A stretch of 10,337 nucleotides of DNA. Source: Candidatus Omnitrophota bacterium (GTDB taxonomy: Bacteria > Omnitrophota > Gorgyraeia > Kaelpiales > Kaelpiaceae). Shown piece after piece: positions 1 to 5,881 of this stretch. The notes beneath the pieces are model-generated. The model was not told where the DNA came from, ran no database searches, and saw nothing but the letters and a program-made list of their open reading frames with translations. Location of the stretch: assembly GCA_028717465.1 (NCBI GenBank), contig JAQUNS010000012.1, positions 1-10,337 of the forward strand, written 5' to 3'. Position numbers and translations under genes: made by a program. Position 1 is the stretch's first letter. The number at the start of each line of letters is the position of its first letter.

Positions 1-117
1 AGTTATATCCCCAAGCAATTCCTGGGCATAACTTGTTATGCCGATACGGGCACAACTGCCTTCTATCTTGACCCATTCGTGCTCTTTAGTATAAAGCAAA
101 CCTTCGGCTATATCCAT
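1..117 (-). CDS. gcvH: Glycine cleavage system H protein, N-terminal fragment (cut by window edge)
   Basis: This is the first 39 codons of the lipoyl-carrier H protein, which shuttles the aminomethyl group between the P, T and L proteins of the glycine cleavage system in the cytoplasm. The translation starts [16 protein letters not shown] and continues with a segment containing [15 protein letters not shown]. Both are hallmark H-protein stretches: the YTKEHEWV strand and the GIT-YAQ-LGD segment. The ATG at 115-117 has a strong Shine-Dalgarno AGGAGG at 123-128, five bases upstream. The lipoyl-lysine region would lie beyond the left edge and cannot be checked. It follows gcvT in the same direction, the usual gcvT-gcvH order, with gcvP expected further downstream. 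The identification rests on sequence motifs and on the neighbouring gcvT. Confidence 0.93.
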   Translation of the reverse strand, partial: MDIAEGLLYTKEHEWVKIEGSCARIGITSYAQELLGDIT

Positions 118-269
118 ATCCACCTCCTAATGAGCCCGCATTTTACGGAATCCAGTTTTCCGGGATGAACGTAAATTGCCTGGGCGAATTATCCTCTGCA
201 GATTTCTTACACAATCTAACCGCTGAGGACATATTATCTTTTATTGCTATGCTCTGCGATATATTCTAA

Positions 270-1358
270 TTATTTTTTTACCGTACCTTTTTTGTAAAAA
301 GGAGCTTCTACTATTTTAGCCTCTATTTTGATTTTATCATTAATAATCTCTACTGCTGTTCCAGGAGACCGGAACCTGCAATCGACATAGCCTAAAGCTA
401 TGCCGCAGTTAAGAGAGGGAGAAAAAGAACCGCTGCTGATATAACCAATCTGTTCGCCTTTTAAGTATATCTTGTAGCCTTCTCTGGGCGAACGCCTGTT
501 AGCCGATAATAATCCTACCAACTTTTTGCCTGAAAAATTTTTTTTCTGCTTCAGCAGAGCATCTTTGCCGATAAAATCTTTATTTAAATCCACAAACCTC
601 ATCAATCCTGCCTGATAAGGCGAAATATCGTCATTTAATTCATGGCCGTATAAAGGGTAGCCCATCTCAAGTCTCAAGGTATCTCTAGCGCCCAGCCCGG
701 CAGGCCTAACCAGAGCATCCTTGATGAAAATATCCCAGAGCCGTTGAACATGGCCTACAGTAGCGTATATCTCATAGCCCAATTCACCTGTATAGCCGGT
801 TCTGCTTATCAGGTACTCCTGGCCATCTATCGGAAACTCCGAGAATGTGTAATAACATAGGCTTTTTATCCTATCTCCAGTAAAACTTTTAAGCACCCGG
901 TAAGACTCCGGACCTTGTAAATCCAGTTTTGATATCTGAGAAGAAAGGTTTTTAAAATGGGCTGGCCAGCTTAAGTTTTTCCTGATATGCTCTTCGTCTT
1001 TATCTGTGGTTGAAGCATTTACAACCAGCATCCACTCTTCCTGCTCTATGCGGTATACAATAAGATCGTCTATTATCCCGCCTTGATCATTAAGCATAAA
1101 ACCGTATCGGCAGGAAGATACCGGCATCTCTTTTAGATTCATGGTTACAATCTTATCCAAGCCGGTCTCTTTGTAGCCGCCTTGAATTATAAACTCACCC
1201 ATGTGGCAGATATCGAAAATAGAGCAGTGGCTGCGGCTCCAATGGTGTTCTTCTATTATCCCTTTATAATAAATAGGCATAAACCAGCCCCCGAAAGGAG
1301 CTAAAGAAGCTCCCAACTGCTGATGGGATGTTAAAAGAGGAGTATTCTTAAAGTCCAT
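270..1358 (-). CDS. gcvT: Aminomethyltransferase (glycine cleavage system T protein)
   Basis: The T protein transfers the methylene unit from the aminomethylated H protein to tetrahydrofolate, giving 5,10-methylene-THF and ammonia. At 362 aa it has normal family length. Visible landmarks are the N-terminal TPLLTSHQQLGASLAPFGGW (6-25), the folate-site segment with GGIIDDL (93-99) that holds the conserved acidic residue, SRTGYTGELGYEI (185-197), GLGARDTLRLEMGYPLYGHEL (221-241), and a C-terminal barrel ending near residue 355 with APFYKKG. An in-frame TAG stop sits directly before the ATG, so the start cannot lie further upstream, and the N-terminus matches the family. Unusually, no Shine-Dalgarno is visible, and a 12-bp palindrome (1357-1368) overlaps the start codon. 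gcvH follows after 152 bp. Related folate-dependent aminomethyl or demethylating enzymes share this fold, but adjacency to gcvH settles the assignment. Confidence 0.95.
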   Translation of the reverse strand: MDFKNTPLLTSHQQLGASLAPFGGWFMPIYYKGIIEEHHWSRSHCSIFDICHMGEFIIQGGYKETGLDKIVTMNLKEMPVSSCRYGFMLNDQGGIIDDLIVYRIEQEEWMLVVNASTTDKDEEHIRKNLSWPAHFKNLSSQISKLDLQGPESYRVLKSFTGDRIKSLCYYTFSEFPIDGQEYLISRTGYTGELGYEIYATVGHVQRLWDIFIKDALVRPAGLGARDTLRLEMGYPLYGHELNDDISPYQAGLMRFVDLNKDFIGKDALLKQKKNFSGKKLVGLLSANRRSPREGYKIYLKGEQIGYISSGSFSPSLNCGIALGYVDCRFRSPGTAVEIINDKIKIEAKIVEAPFYKKGTVKK

Positions 1359-1402
1359 CTATATAGATTTTAGTTAAGAAAAACAAAAAATCCCGATGTG
1401 AT

Positions 1403-1430
1403 ATTTTATCAAAGCAACAGAAAAAGTAAA
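1403..1430 (-). promoter_or_regulatory. Possible weak sigma-70-type promoter for gcvT
   Basis: On the minus strand TTTACT (1425-1430) and TAAAAT (1403-1408) are separated by 16 bp. They match the -35 and -10 consensus at four and five of six positions. Transcription would begin near 1396, leaving about 38 nt of leader before gcvT. The region is AT-rich, so chance matches are likely. No glycine-riboswitch-like fold was recognised between here and the gene. Confidence 0.3.
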
Positions 1431-1533
1431 TAGTAAACAGTGAACAGGGAACAGAGAACAGAGAACGGAGAGCAGAGAACGGTCCCGACGCTTCGGTCGG
1501 GATAAATAAACAGGGAACGGGGAACGTTAACAC
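1426..1533. repeat. Degenerate heptanucleotide tandem repeat array
   Basis: Read on the plus strand, 1426-1481 splits into eight consecutive 7-bp units of the form G(T/A/G)(A/G)AAC(A/G), for example GTAAACA, GTGAACA, GGGAACA, GAGAACA and GAGAACG. After a 20-bp hairpin block the array resumes out of phase at 1506 with ATAAACA, GGGAACG and GGGAACG, then fades at TTAACAC. The open reading frame across it on the minus strand is a low-complexity translation of the repeat, rich in Ser, Leu, Phe and Cys, and is not a credible gene. The array fills most of the gap between the CxxC protein gene and gcvT. It looks like an intergenic minisatellite generated by slippage; no function is evident. Confidence 0.8.
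1483..1502. terminator. GC-rich hairpin in the repeat array; possible terminator of the hydrogenase operon
   Basis: TCCCGAC (1483-1489) pairs perfectly with GTCGGGA (1496-1502) around the six-base loop GCTTCG. It lies 43 bp past the stop codon of the last operon gene, where a terminator would be expected. No run of T follows the stem on either strand, so a classical intrinsic terminator is not supported. It may equally be a repetitive extragenic hairpin inserted in the heptamer array. Confidence 0.4.
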
Positions 1534-1543
1534 GTTTAAACGT
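1532..1543. repeat. Perfect 12-bp palindrome just past the operon's last stop codon
   Basis: ACGTTTAAACGT is its own reverse complement and begins two bases after the TAA stop at 1546-1548 on the minus strand. It is preceded on the plus strand by the related ACGTTAAC. It could form a small AT-rich stem at the 3' end of the mRNA or be a protein-binding site. Nothing in the sequence decides between these. Confidence 0.5.
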
Positions 1544-1545
1544 AT

Positions 1546-1887
1546 TTATTTAGAGAGATCTTGGATAGTCTTGTCTACCAGAGTAACATAAGTCATTACG
1601 CTGGAGCCGCCGACTAAAACAGCTACCATGCAGGCCTCCAGCATCTCTTTTTTTGACCAGCCCATATCAAGGCAGTGCTGCACAGCCCTGGGGATACAGA
1701 CCGGGCATTTTTCGGTAACCGAAGACACTAAAAGCAGCAGCCATTTAATCTTTTCCGGTATCGTGCCCTCTTTTGTAATCGCATCTTTCTGGCTAATAAA
1801 AGCCTGATACTGATCCGGTATTGACTTTCTAATATCGGCCATCAAACGGTTAAATTCATCAAGAGTGGACTTAGGTTCATACTGCAT
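1546..1887 (-). CDS. Small CxxC protein, carboxymuconolactone decarboxylase/AhpD-like
   Basis: A 113-aa protein of the alpha-helical CMD/AhpD superfamily, judged from the segment EKCPVCIPRAVQHCLDMGWS (59-78) followed by KKEMLEACMVAVLVGG. This is the usual 'CxxC, helix, K-E-(I/M)-EA' layout of that family. Cys61 and Cys64 form the CxxC pair. The histidine that normally follows four residues later (CxxCxxxH) is Ala68; the nearest His is 71. Small anaerobe members often act as thiol or peroxide-linked oxidoreductases, but no specific substrate can be named here. A GTG two codons upstream lies inside the Shine-Dalgarno itself, so the ATG at 1885-1887 is the better start. The gene is the last of the rex-hyd operon, 26 bases after hydA, suggesting a redox or protective accessory role by inference only. 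Confidence 0.8.
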   Translation of the reverse strand: MQYEPKSTLDEFNRLMADIRKSIPDQYQAFISQKDAITKEGTIPEKIKWLLLLVSSVTEKCPVCIPRAVQHCLDMGWSKKEMLEACMVAVLVGGSSVMTYVTLVDKTIQDLSK

Positions 1888-1892
1888 ATACA

Positions 1893-1899
1893 CCTCCTT
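1893..1899 (-). promoter_or_regulatory. Strong Shine-Dalgarno that fixes the start of the CxxC protein
   Basis: On the minus strand AAGGAGG is followed by TGTAT and then ATG at 1887, ideal spacing. The alternative GTG at 1891-1893 overlaps the last base of this element and would have no ribosome-binding site of its own. The downstream ATG is therefore preferred. Confidence 0.8.
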
Positions 1900-1913
1900 T
1901 TATATTTTAATGT

Positions 1914-3818
1914 TCATCGGACAACTTTTTTGTTTCCTATCCATTTACCGCGGGCAGTATATCCGGTATGAAGCAGCTTGTGGCTTAAATGCCCACAAGG
2001 CCCGTCTTTTAAAAATTCCTTGTATATCATCTTAATAAATGGATTATCGTGAGACTTTCTGTAGGGCAGGCCCTCTTCCTCTTTGTATATCGCCTGCGCG
2101 CGAGCCTTGCGTATCTCAGGAGACGTCGGGATAGGCTGGCCTCCTCCTCCGATACAACCTCCGGGGCAAGCCATAATCTCAACAAAGTGATAGTCATCAA
2201 GTTCTCCGCGCAGAAGCATCTCCATTATTTTTCTGGCATTGGCAGTACCGTGGCCAACCATAACTTTAAGCACGGCGCCTTCTAAAAATCTCCAATCTGG
2301 TAAGGCATTTTTTACCGCCAATTCAGCAGTTTTAATCCCATTCATCCCTCTTACCGGCTTGACGCGCAGTTTATCAAAAGGAACTTCCCGGCCTGTTACA
2401 ATCTCATAGACAGTCCTTATTGCAGCTTCCATCACTCCGCCTGTTGCCGCAAATATCAAAGCCGCACCGCTGCCGGTACCAAGAGGGTCGTCAAAATTAG
2501 ACTCCGGAAGATTGGGCAGATCCATACCGCTCTCTTTTATCATACCGGCAAGCTCCCGCGTGGTAAGGGCAAAATCAACATCTTTATATCCGGATGAATT
2601 CATCTCCGGACGCTCGCATTCAAACTTCTTGGCCGAACATGGCATCAAGGACACGCTCACTATGCCGGCCGGATCGATACCTTCTTTTTGAGCATACCAG
2701 GTTTTAACTATTGCCCCGAACATCTGCTGGGGGCTTTTGGCAGTAGATATATGTTTGAGCTTTTCGGGATAGAAATGTTCGATATACTTTACCCAGCCGG
2801 GCGAACAGGACGTAAATAAAGGAAGGGCAACATTACTATCTTTATCTTTCAGCTTTTTCTTCAGCCTTAAAAGAAGCTCGGTTCCCTCCTCCATAATAGT
2901 TAAATCAGCAGTAAAGTTTGTATCAAAAACTTTATCAAAACCCATTCTTCTTAAAGCAGTGTTTAATTGCTTGGTAACGCTGGTTCCGGCCGGAAGCCCA
3001 AAAGCTTCACCTATGGCGGCGCGCGGCGAGGGTGCGGTTTGAATTATTACGTGTTTTTTAGGGTCATCGATTGCATCCCAAACCTCTTCAGACGGGTCTT
3101 TGGCTTTAAGTGCACCTGTAGGACACCTGTTTATGCACTGTCCGCAGTTGATGCAAACTACATCGTTTAGAGGTTTATCTAAATAAGTAACTATCTTAGT
3201 ATTCTGGCCTCTCTCAGAGGCTTCCAGAACTCCAACCTCCTGAAGGTCTATGCAGGTCCGTACGCATCTGCGGCAGAGCACGCATTTATTCATATCCCGC
3301 TCCACAGAATAGCTCGATTTATCCTGCTTATAGCGGGGCTGGCCAATGTGGCCAAAGGTATAGCTTGTAATCCCGTATTCTTTGGCCAGAGCTTGGAGTT
3401 CGCAATTATTATTTCTGGCGCAGGAATAACATTCTCCGTAATGGTTACGCAGAAGCAGCTGAATTATATTTCTGCGGGCACGCCTGACCTTGGCAGAGTA
3501 AGTCTTAACTTTTATCGGAGCAGTTATAGGAAAAGAACAGGCCGCCTGGAGCGTGCGCTGGCCTTCTACCTCAACTACACATACACGGCAGACTCCGGCC
3601 AGGCAAAGATCGTCATGCTGACAGAGCGTCGGTATCTTTATATTTACAGAACGGGCAGCCTCAAGAACAGTGGCCCCCATAGGAACTTTAATCTCTATAT
3701 CATCTATAACGGCTTTAACGGTAGCGCCTAAAGAACCTTTGGCCACTTTTTCAAACTTTTGAGTCCTCTGGCTTACCGGAGCACGCGAGGTATCTTGTGC
3801 AAAATTTTTCTTAGCCAT
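1914..3818 (-). CDS. hydA: [FeFe]-hydrogenase catalytic subunit, NADH-linked HydA/HndD type
   Basis: A 634-aa catalytic subunit that interconverts H+ and H2 at the H-cluster. After a basic leader of about 33 residues come a plant-type [2Fe-2S] domain (Cys66, 77, 80, 94), a His-Cys [4Fe-4S] site (His126, Cys130, 133, 139), and two ferredoxin-like [4Fe-4S] sites (Cys179/182/185/189 and 222/225/228/232). The H-cluster domain follows with TSCSPGW (336-342), MPCSAKKFE (392-400) and EIMACPGGCIGGGGQP (547-562). A small-subunit-like tail contains HKLLHTGY (613-620). Proton-path residues known from Clostridium pasteurianum CpI appear retained (Glu311, Glu314, Ser358). The first H-cluster motif has Ser339 where canonical TSCC has a second Cys. 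No extra C-terminal [2Fe-2S] domain is seen. The ATG at 3818 has AAGGAG ten bases upstream and an 8-bp overlap with hydB; a longer in-frame start 50 codons upstream would run through hydB and lacks family similarity. Confidence 0.95.
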   Translation of the reverse strand: MAKKNFAQDTSRAPVSQRTQKFEKVAKGSLGATVKAVIDDIEIKVPMGATVLEAARSVNIKIPTLCQHDDLCLAGVCRVCVVEVEGQRTLQAACSFPITAPIKVKTYSAKVRRARRNIIQLLLRNHYGECYSCARNNNCELQALAKEYGITSYTFGHIGQPRYKQDKSSYSVERDMNKCVLCRRCVRTCIDLQEVGVLEASERGQNTKIVTYLDKPLNDVVCINCGQCINRCPTGALKAKDPSEEVWDAIDDPKKHVIIQTAPSPRAAIGEAFGLPAGTSVTKQLNTALRRMGFDKVFDTNFTADLTIMEEGTELLLRLKKKLKDKDSNVALPLFTSCSPGWVKYIEHFYPEKLKHISTAKSPQQMFGAIVKTWYAQKEGIDPAGIVSVSLMPCSAKKFECERPEMNSSGYKDVDFALTTRELAGMIKESGMDLPNLPESNFDDPLGTGSGAALIFAATGGVMEAAIRTVYEIVTGREVPFDKLRVKPVRGMNGIKTAELAVKNALPDWRFLEGAVLKVMVGHGTANARKIMEMLLRGELDDYHFVEIMACPGGCIGGGGQPIPTSPEIRKARAQAIYKEEEGLPYRKSHDNPFIKMIYKEFLKDGPCGHLSHKLLHTGYTARGKWIGNKKVVR

Positions 3819-5019
3819 GGAACAGATTCTCCTTCCTGGTATTCTTAGACAGTTTATATTCGCTCTTAAAATTATCCACGACAGATACAAACATGTTGGG
3901 TGCAGACTGTCCGAGCCCGCATTTAGAAGCAAGCTGCATAGTTTCGGCAAGGGATAGCAAGTCGTCAAGATACTTTTTATCGCATTCCCCTCGCTTAAGA
4001 AGCTCTAAGCCTTCTATCAGAACAGGTATCCCTTCCCGGCACGGTGTACACTGGCCGCAAGACTCCTCTTGGAAAAAATGCAAAAAATTATCTGCTGCAT
4101 CCAGCATATCCCTTTTGCTGTTAAAAATAATTATCGAACCTCCGGTAGAGATATCCTCAAAGCCTATTTTCCTGTCAAACTGGCTTTTAGGAAGACAGAC
4201 TCCGGAAGCACCGCCGACCTGGACAGCTTTCGTGTCAGAAGCAGCCGCAATTTTTAATATTGATTTGACAGTAGTGCCGAACGGAACCTCATATACGCCA
4301 GGTTTTTTGCAGTCTCCGGAGACACTTATTATTTTTGATCCGGAAGATTTTTCAGTCCCTATGCTCTTAAACCATTTGACTCCTTTTAATATTATGTGGG
4401 GTATATTTGCCAGAGTCTCCACGTTGTTTACAACGGTAGGATGGCCATTGTAGCCTGTGTATACAGGAAAAGGCGGCCTGTTTCTGGGTTCTCCTCTGTT
4501 GCCTTCCAGAGACTCAATCAGGGCAGTCTCTTCTCCGCAGACATAAGCCCCGAATCCCAGCCGTACCTCTATGTCAAAACTGAAATCTTTATTCTTTAAT
4601 ATTCCGTCTCCCAGCAGGTTCTCTTTTCTCATCTCAGCCATAGTATTTACAAGATGCGGGAAAATGGACCTGTACTCACCCCTTAAATAGATAAAACCTT
4701 TCTTAGCTCCGATAGCATAAGCAGCTATAATCATGCCTTCAAAAATAAGCCTGGTATATTCCGTCAGAAGGACCCTGTCTTTAAAGGTGCCGGGTTCGCC
4801 TTCATCGGCATTGCAGACAATATATTTTTTGTCGTCGTTTGCAGAGGCAGCTAAATTCCATTTTACTCCGGCCGGGAAACCGGCTCCGCCCCTGCCTTTG
4901 AGATTGGAGTCGCGTACCACATCTAAGACCCCGACTCTGCCTATTCTAAGAGCCTCTTTTAAAGCATCTATAGATTTTATCTCGCTGAAAACAACCGGGC
5001 CTTTTCTCTTATTTTCCAT
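3811..5019 (-). CDS. hydB: NuoF-like NADH/FMN subunit of the hydrogenase, minimal form
   Basis: This is the flavoprotein subunit that binds NAD(H) and FMN and passes electrons to the hydrogenase, homologous to NuoF of complex I. Visible are the FMN/NADH motifs GRGGAGFPAGVKW (42-54), ADEGEPGTFKDR (71-82), YVCGEETALIESLEG (159-173) and NNVETLAN (198-205). A ubiquitin-like middle region follows, then the [4Fe-4S] site SCGQCTPCREG (Cys321, 324, 327) with Cys367. At 402 aa it resembles a bare complex-I NuoF. It lacks the N-terminal thioredoxin-like [2Fe-2S] domain and the C-terminal two-[4Fe-4S] ferredoxin domain of Thermotoga-type HydB, which is roughly 600 aa. It overlaps hydC by 11 bp and hydA by 8 bp, so translational coupling is likely. 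Assignment to the NuoF family is secure; the bifurcating versus simple NADH-dependent role is open. Confidence 0.93.
   Translation of the reverse strand: MENKRKGPVVFSEIKSIDALKEALRIGRVGVLDVVRDSNLKGRGGAGFPAGVKWNLAASANDDKKYIVCNADEGEPGTFKDRVLLTEYTRLIFEGMIIAAYAIGAKKGFIYLRGEYRSIFPHLVNTMAEMRKENLLGDGILKNKDFSFDIEVRLGFGAYVCGEETALIESLEGNRGEPRNRPPFPVYTGYNGHPTVVNNVETLANIPHIILKGVKWFKSIGTEKSSGSKIISVSGDCKKPGVYEVPFGTTVKSILKIAAASDTKAVQVGGASGVCLPKSQFDRKIGFEDISTGGSIIIFNSKRDMLDAADNFLHFFQEESCGQCTPCREGIPVLIEGLELLKRGECDKKYLDDLLSLAETMQLASKCGLGQSAPNMFVSVVDNFKSEYKLSKNTRKENLFHG
3829..3834 (-). promoter_or_regulatory. Shine-Dalgarno inside hydB that fixes the hydA start
   Basis: AAGGAG on the minus strand sits ten bases before the ATG at 3816-3818, within the last codons of hydB. 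It supports the MAKKNF start over the upstream in-frame ATG at 3968, whose extra 50 residues read through hydB out of frame. Confidence 0.7.
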
Positions 5020-5494
5020 TCCTTATCCCCTTTATAACCTGTTGTACCTTTTTAGGCGTAACATTTCCTACAAGCTTGTCGTTAACCATTATCGCCGGAG
5101 CTTTATCGCACATTCCAATGCAGCTGGTCTCTTTAAGAGTAATTTTTTTGTCTTTTGTGGTCTGTCCGGATTTAATCTTAAGTTCTTTTTCAAACTCTCT
5201 AAGGACTTTTTTGCTGCCGGCGAGGAGATTCGATATGCAGTTGCTTACTCTTATTACGGTACTGCCCTGTTTTTCATAATTTAAAAAAGAGTAGAACGTA
5301 ACAACCGAATAAACTTCAACGGGGTGTATGCCAAGCCTGTCTGCAATCTCCTGCATATCTTTATCAGAGATATAACCTTTTCTATCCTGAACCCTTCTTA
5401 AGATAGGCAGAAGTTCTGAACGTGTTTCATCGCATAATATAAGGTCTTTACCCTCACTGCGTATTTTTTTTTCAACACTGCAAATCTTTGTCAT
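5009..5494 (-). CDS. hydC: NuoE-like hydrogenase subunit with incomplete [2Fe-2S] site
   Basis: A 161-aa NuoE/HydC-family protein, the thioredoxin-like [2Fe-2S] partner of NuoF-type flavoproteins. The N-terminal helical part, with LLPILRRVQDRKGYISDKDM and HPVEVYSVVTFYSF (57-70), is typical of the family. The second ligand pair is present, CIGMC (Cys125, Cys129), followed by APAIMVND. The first pair, normally CxxxxC just before a Gly-containing helix, reads RVSNCISNLLAGS (82-94): the expected Cys positions are Ser84 and Asn89, with a stray Cys86 between. The cluster is therefore probably lost or altered. The start has GGAGG nine bases upstream. The gene lies 21 bp after the receiver gene and overlaps hydB by 11 bp. 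Length and fold signals are otherwise normal, and no frameshift restores the cysteines. Confidence 0.9.
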   Translation of the reverse strand: MTKICSVEKKIRSEGKDLILCDETRSELLPILRRVQDRKGYISDKDMQEIADRLGIHPVEVYSVVTFYSFLNYEKQGSTVIRVSNCISNLLAGSKKVLREFEKELKIKSGQTTKDKKITLKETSCIGMCDKAPAIMVNDKLVGNVTPKKVQQVIKGIRNGK

Positions 5495-5515
5495 ACAGCT
5501 ATTCCTCCAATTTGG

Positions 5516-5881
5516 TTAGATATACTCCTGCACTTTTTTTATCAAATCTTTGGGCGAAATCGGCTTTTCGATAAAATCATTACAAGGCAAAACGCTGCTG
5601 CATTTGCCATACTCAAAACCGGTGACTTTTCCAACCGCGCTAAGCATAACAATAGGCTTATCTATGCCATCTTTTCTTAATCTCTGAGCCAAAGCTATGC
5701 CGTCATCGGCCTGGACCATCATAACGTCAAGCAGTATCAAGTCGGGGTTCTCTTTTTTAACCAGATCAAAAGCCTGCTGCGGATCCTGAGTGATCACAAC
5801 TTTATAGCCTTTGTTCTCCAGGACCATTTTGCTGGCCTCTAAAAATTCACCGTCATCATCTACCATTAGAATTTTTGCCAT
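5516..5881 (-). CDS. Stand-alone response-regulator receiver protein
   Basis: A 121-aa CheY-like receiver with no output domain. The acidic pocket is Asp8-Asp10, the phosphoacceptor is Asp52 in LILLDVMM (48-55), the switch Ser is Ser81, and the conserved Lys is Lys106 in EKP. All residues needed for phosphorylation are present. The loop after the phosphosite is unusual, VQADDG instead of the common PxxDG. A Cys pair (Cys94, Cys100) lies in the segment before the conserved Lys. A strong GGGAGGT lies a few bases before the ATG, inside the end of rex, and the first 26 bases overlap rex. No histidine kinase is in the window. Its place between rex and hydCBA suggests a signalling input to hydrogenase expression or activity, but the partner is unknown. 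Confidence 0.9.
   Translation of the reverse strand: MAKILMVDDDGEFLEASKMVLENKGYKVVITQDPQQAFDLVKKENPDLILLDVMMVQADDGIALAQRLRKDGIDKPIVMLSAVGKVTGFEYGKCSSVLPCNDFIEKPISPKDLIKKVQEYI

Noticed and set aside
143..232. Minus-strand 29-codon reading frame between gcvT and gcvH
   Set aside because: It starts at an ATG with no ribosome-binding site and its sequence suggests no family. The frame is open back almost to the gcvT stop, but there is nothing to support expression.
118..269. Small hairpin CGGAA/TTCCG (146-162) as a glycine riboswitch or terminator
   Set aside because: A 5-bp stem with no T-run and none of the conserved glycine-aptamer segments seen; chance level.
1348..1533. 61-codon reading frame on the minus strand upstream of and into gcvT
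   Set aside because: It is a low-complexity translation of the heptamer repeat array and overlaps the gcvT start; such frames are repeat artefacts.
3819..3968. Longer hydA start 50 codons upstream
   Set aside because: The extra residues are the hydB coding region read in another frame, and a good ribosome-binding site precedes the internal ATG.
3893..4453. Long plus-strand reading frame inside hydB
   Set aside because: It is antisense to a clear NuoF coding sequence, shows no domain signal, and the other plus-strand frames in the window are likewise shadows of minus-strand genes.
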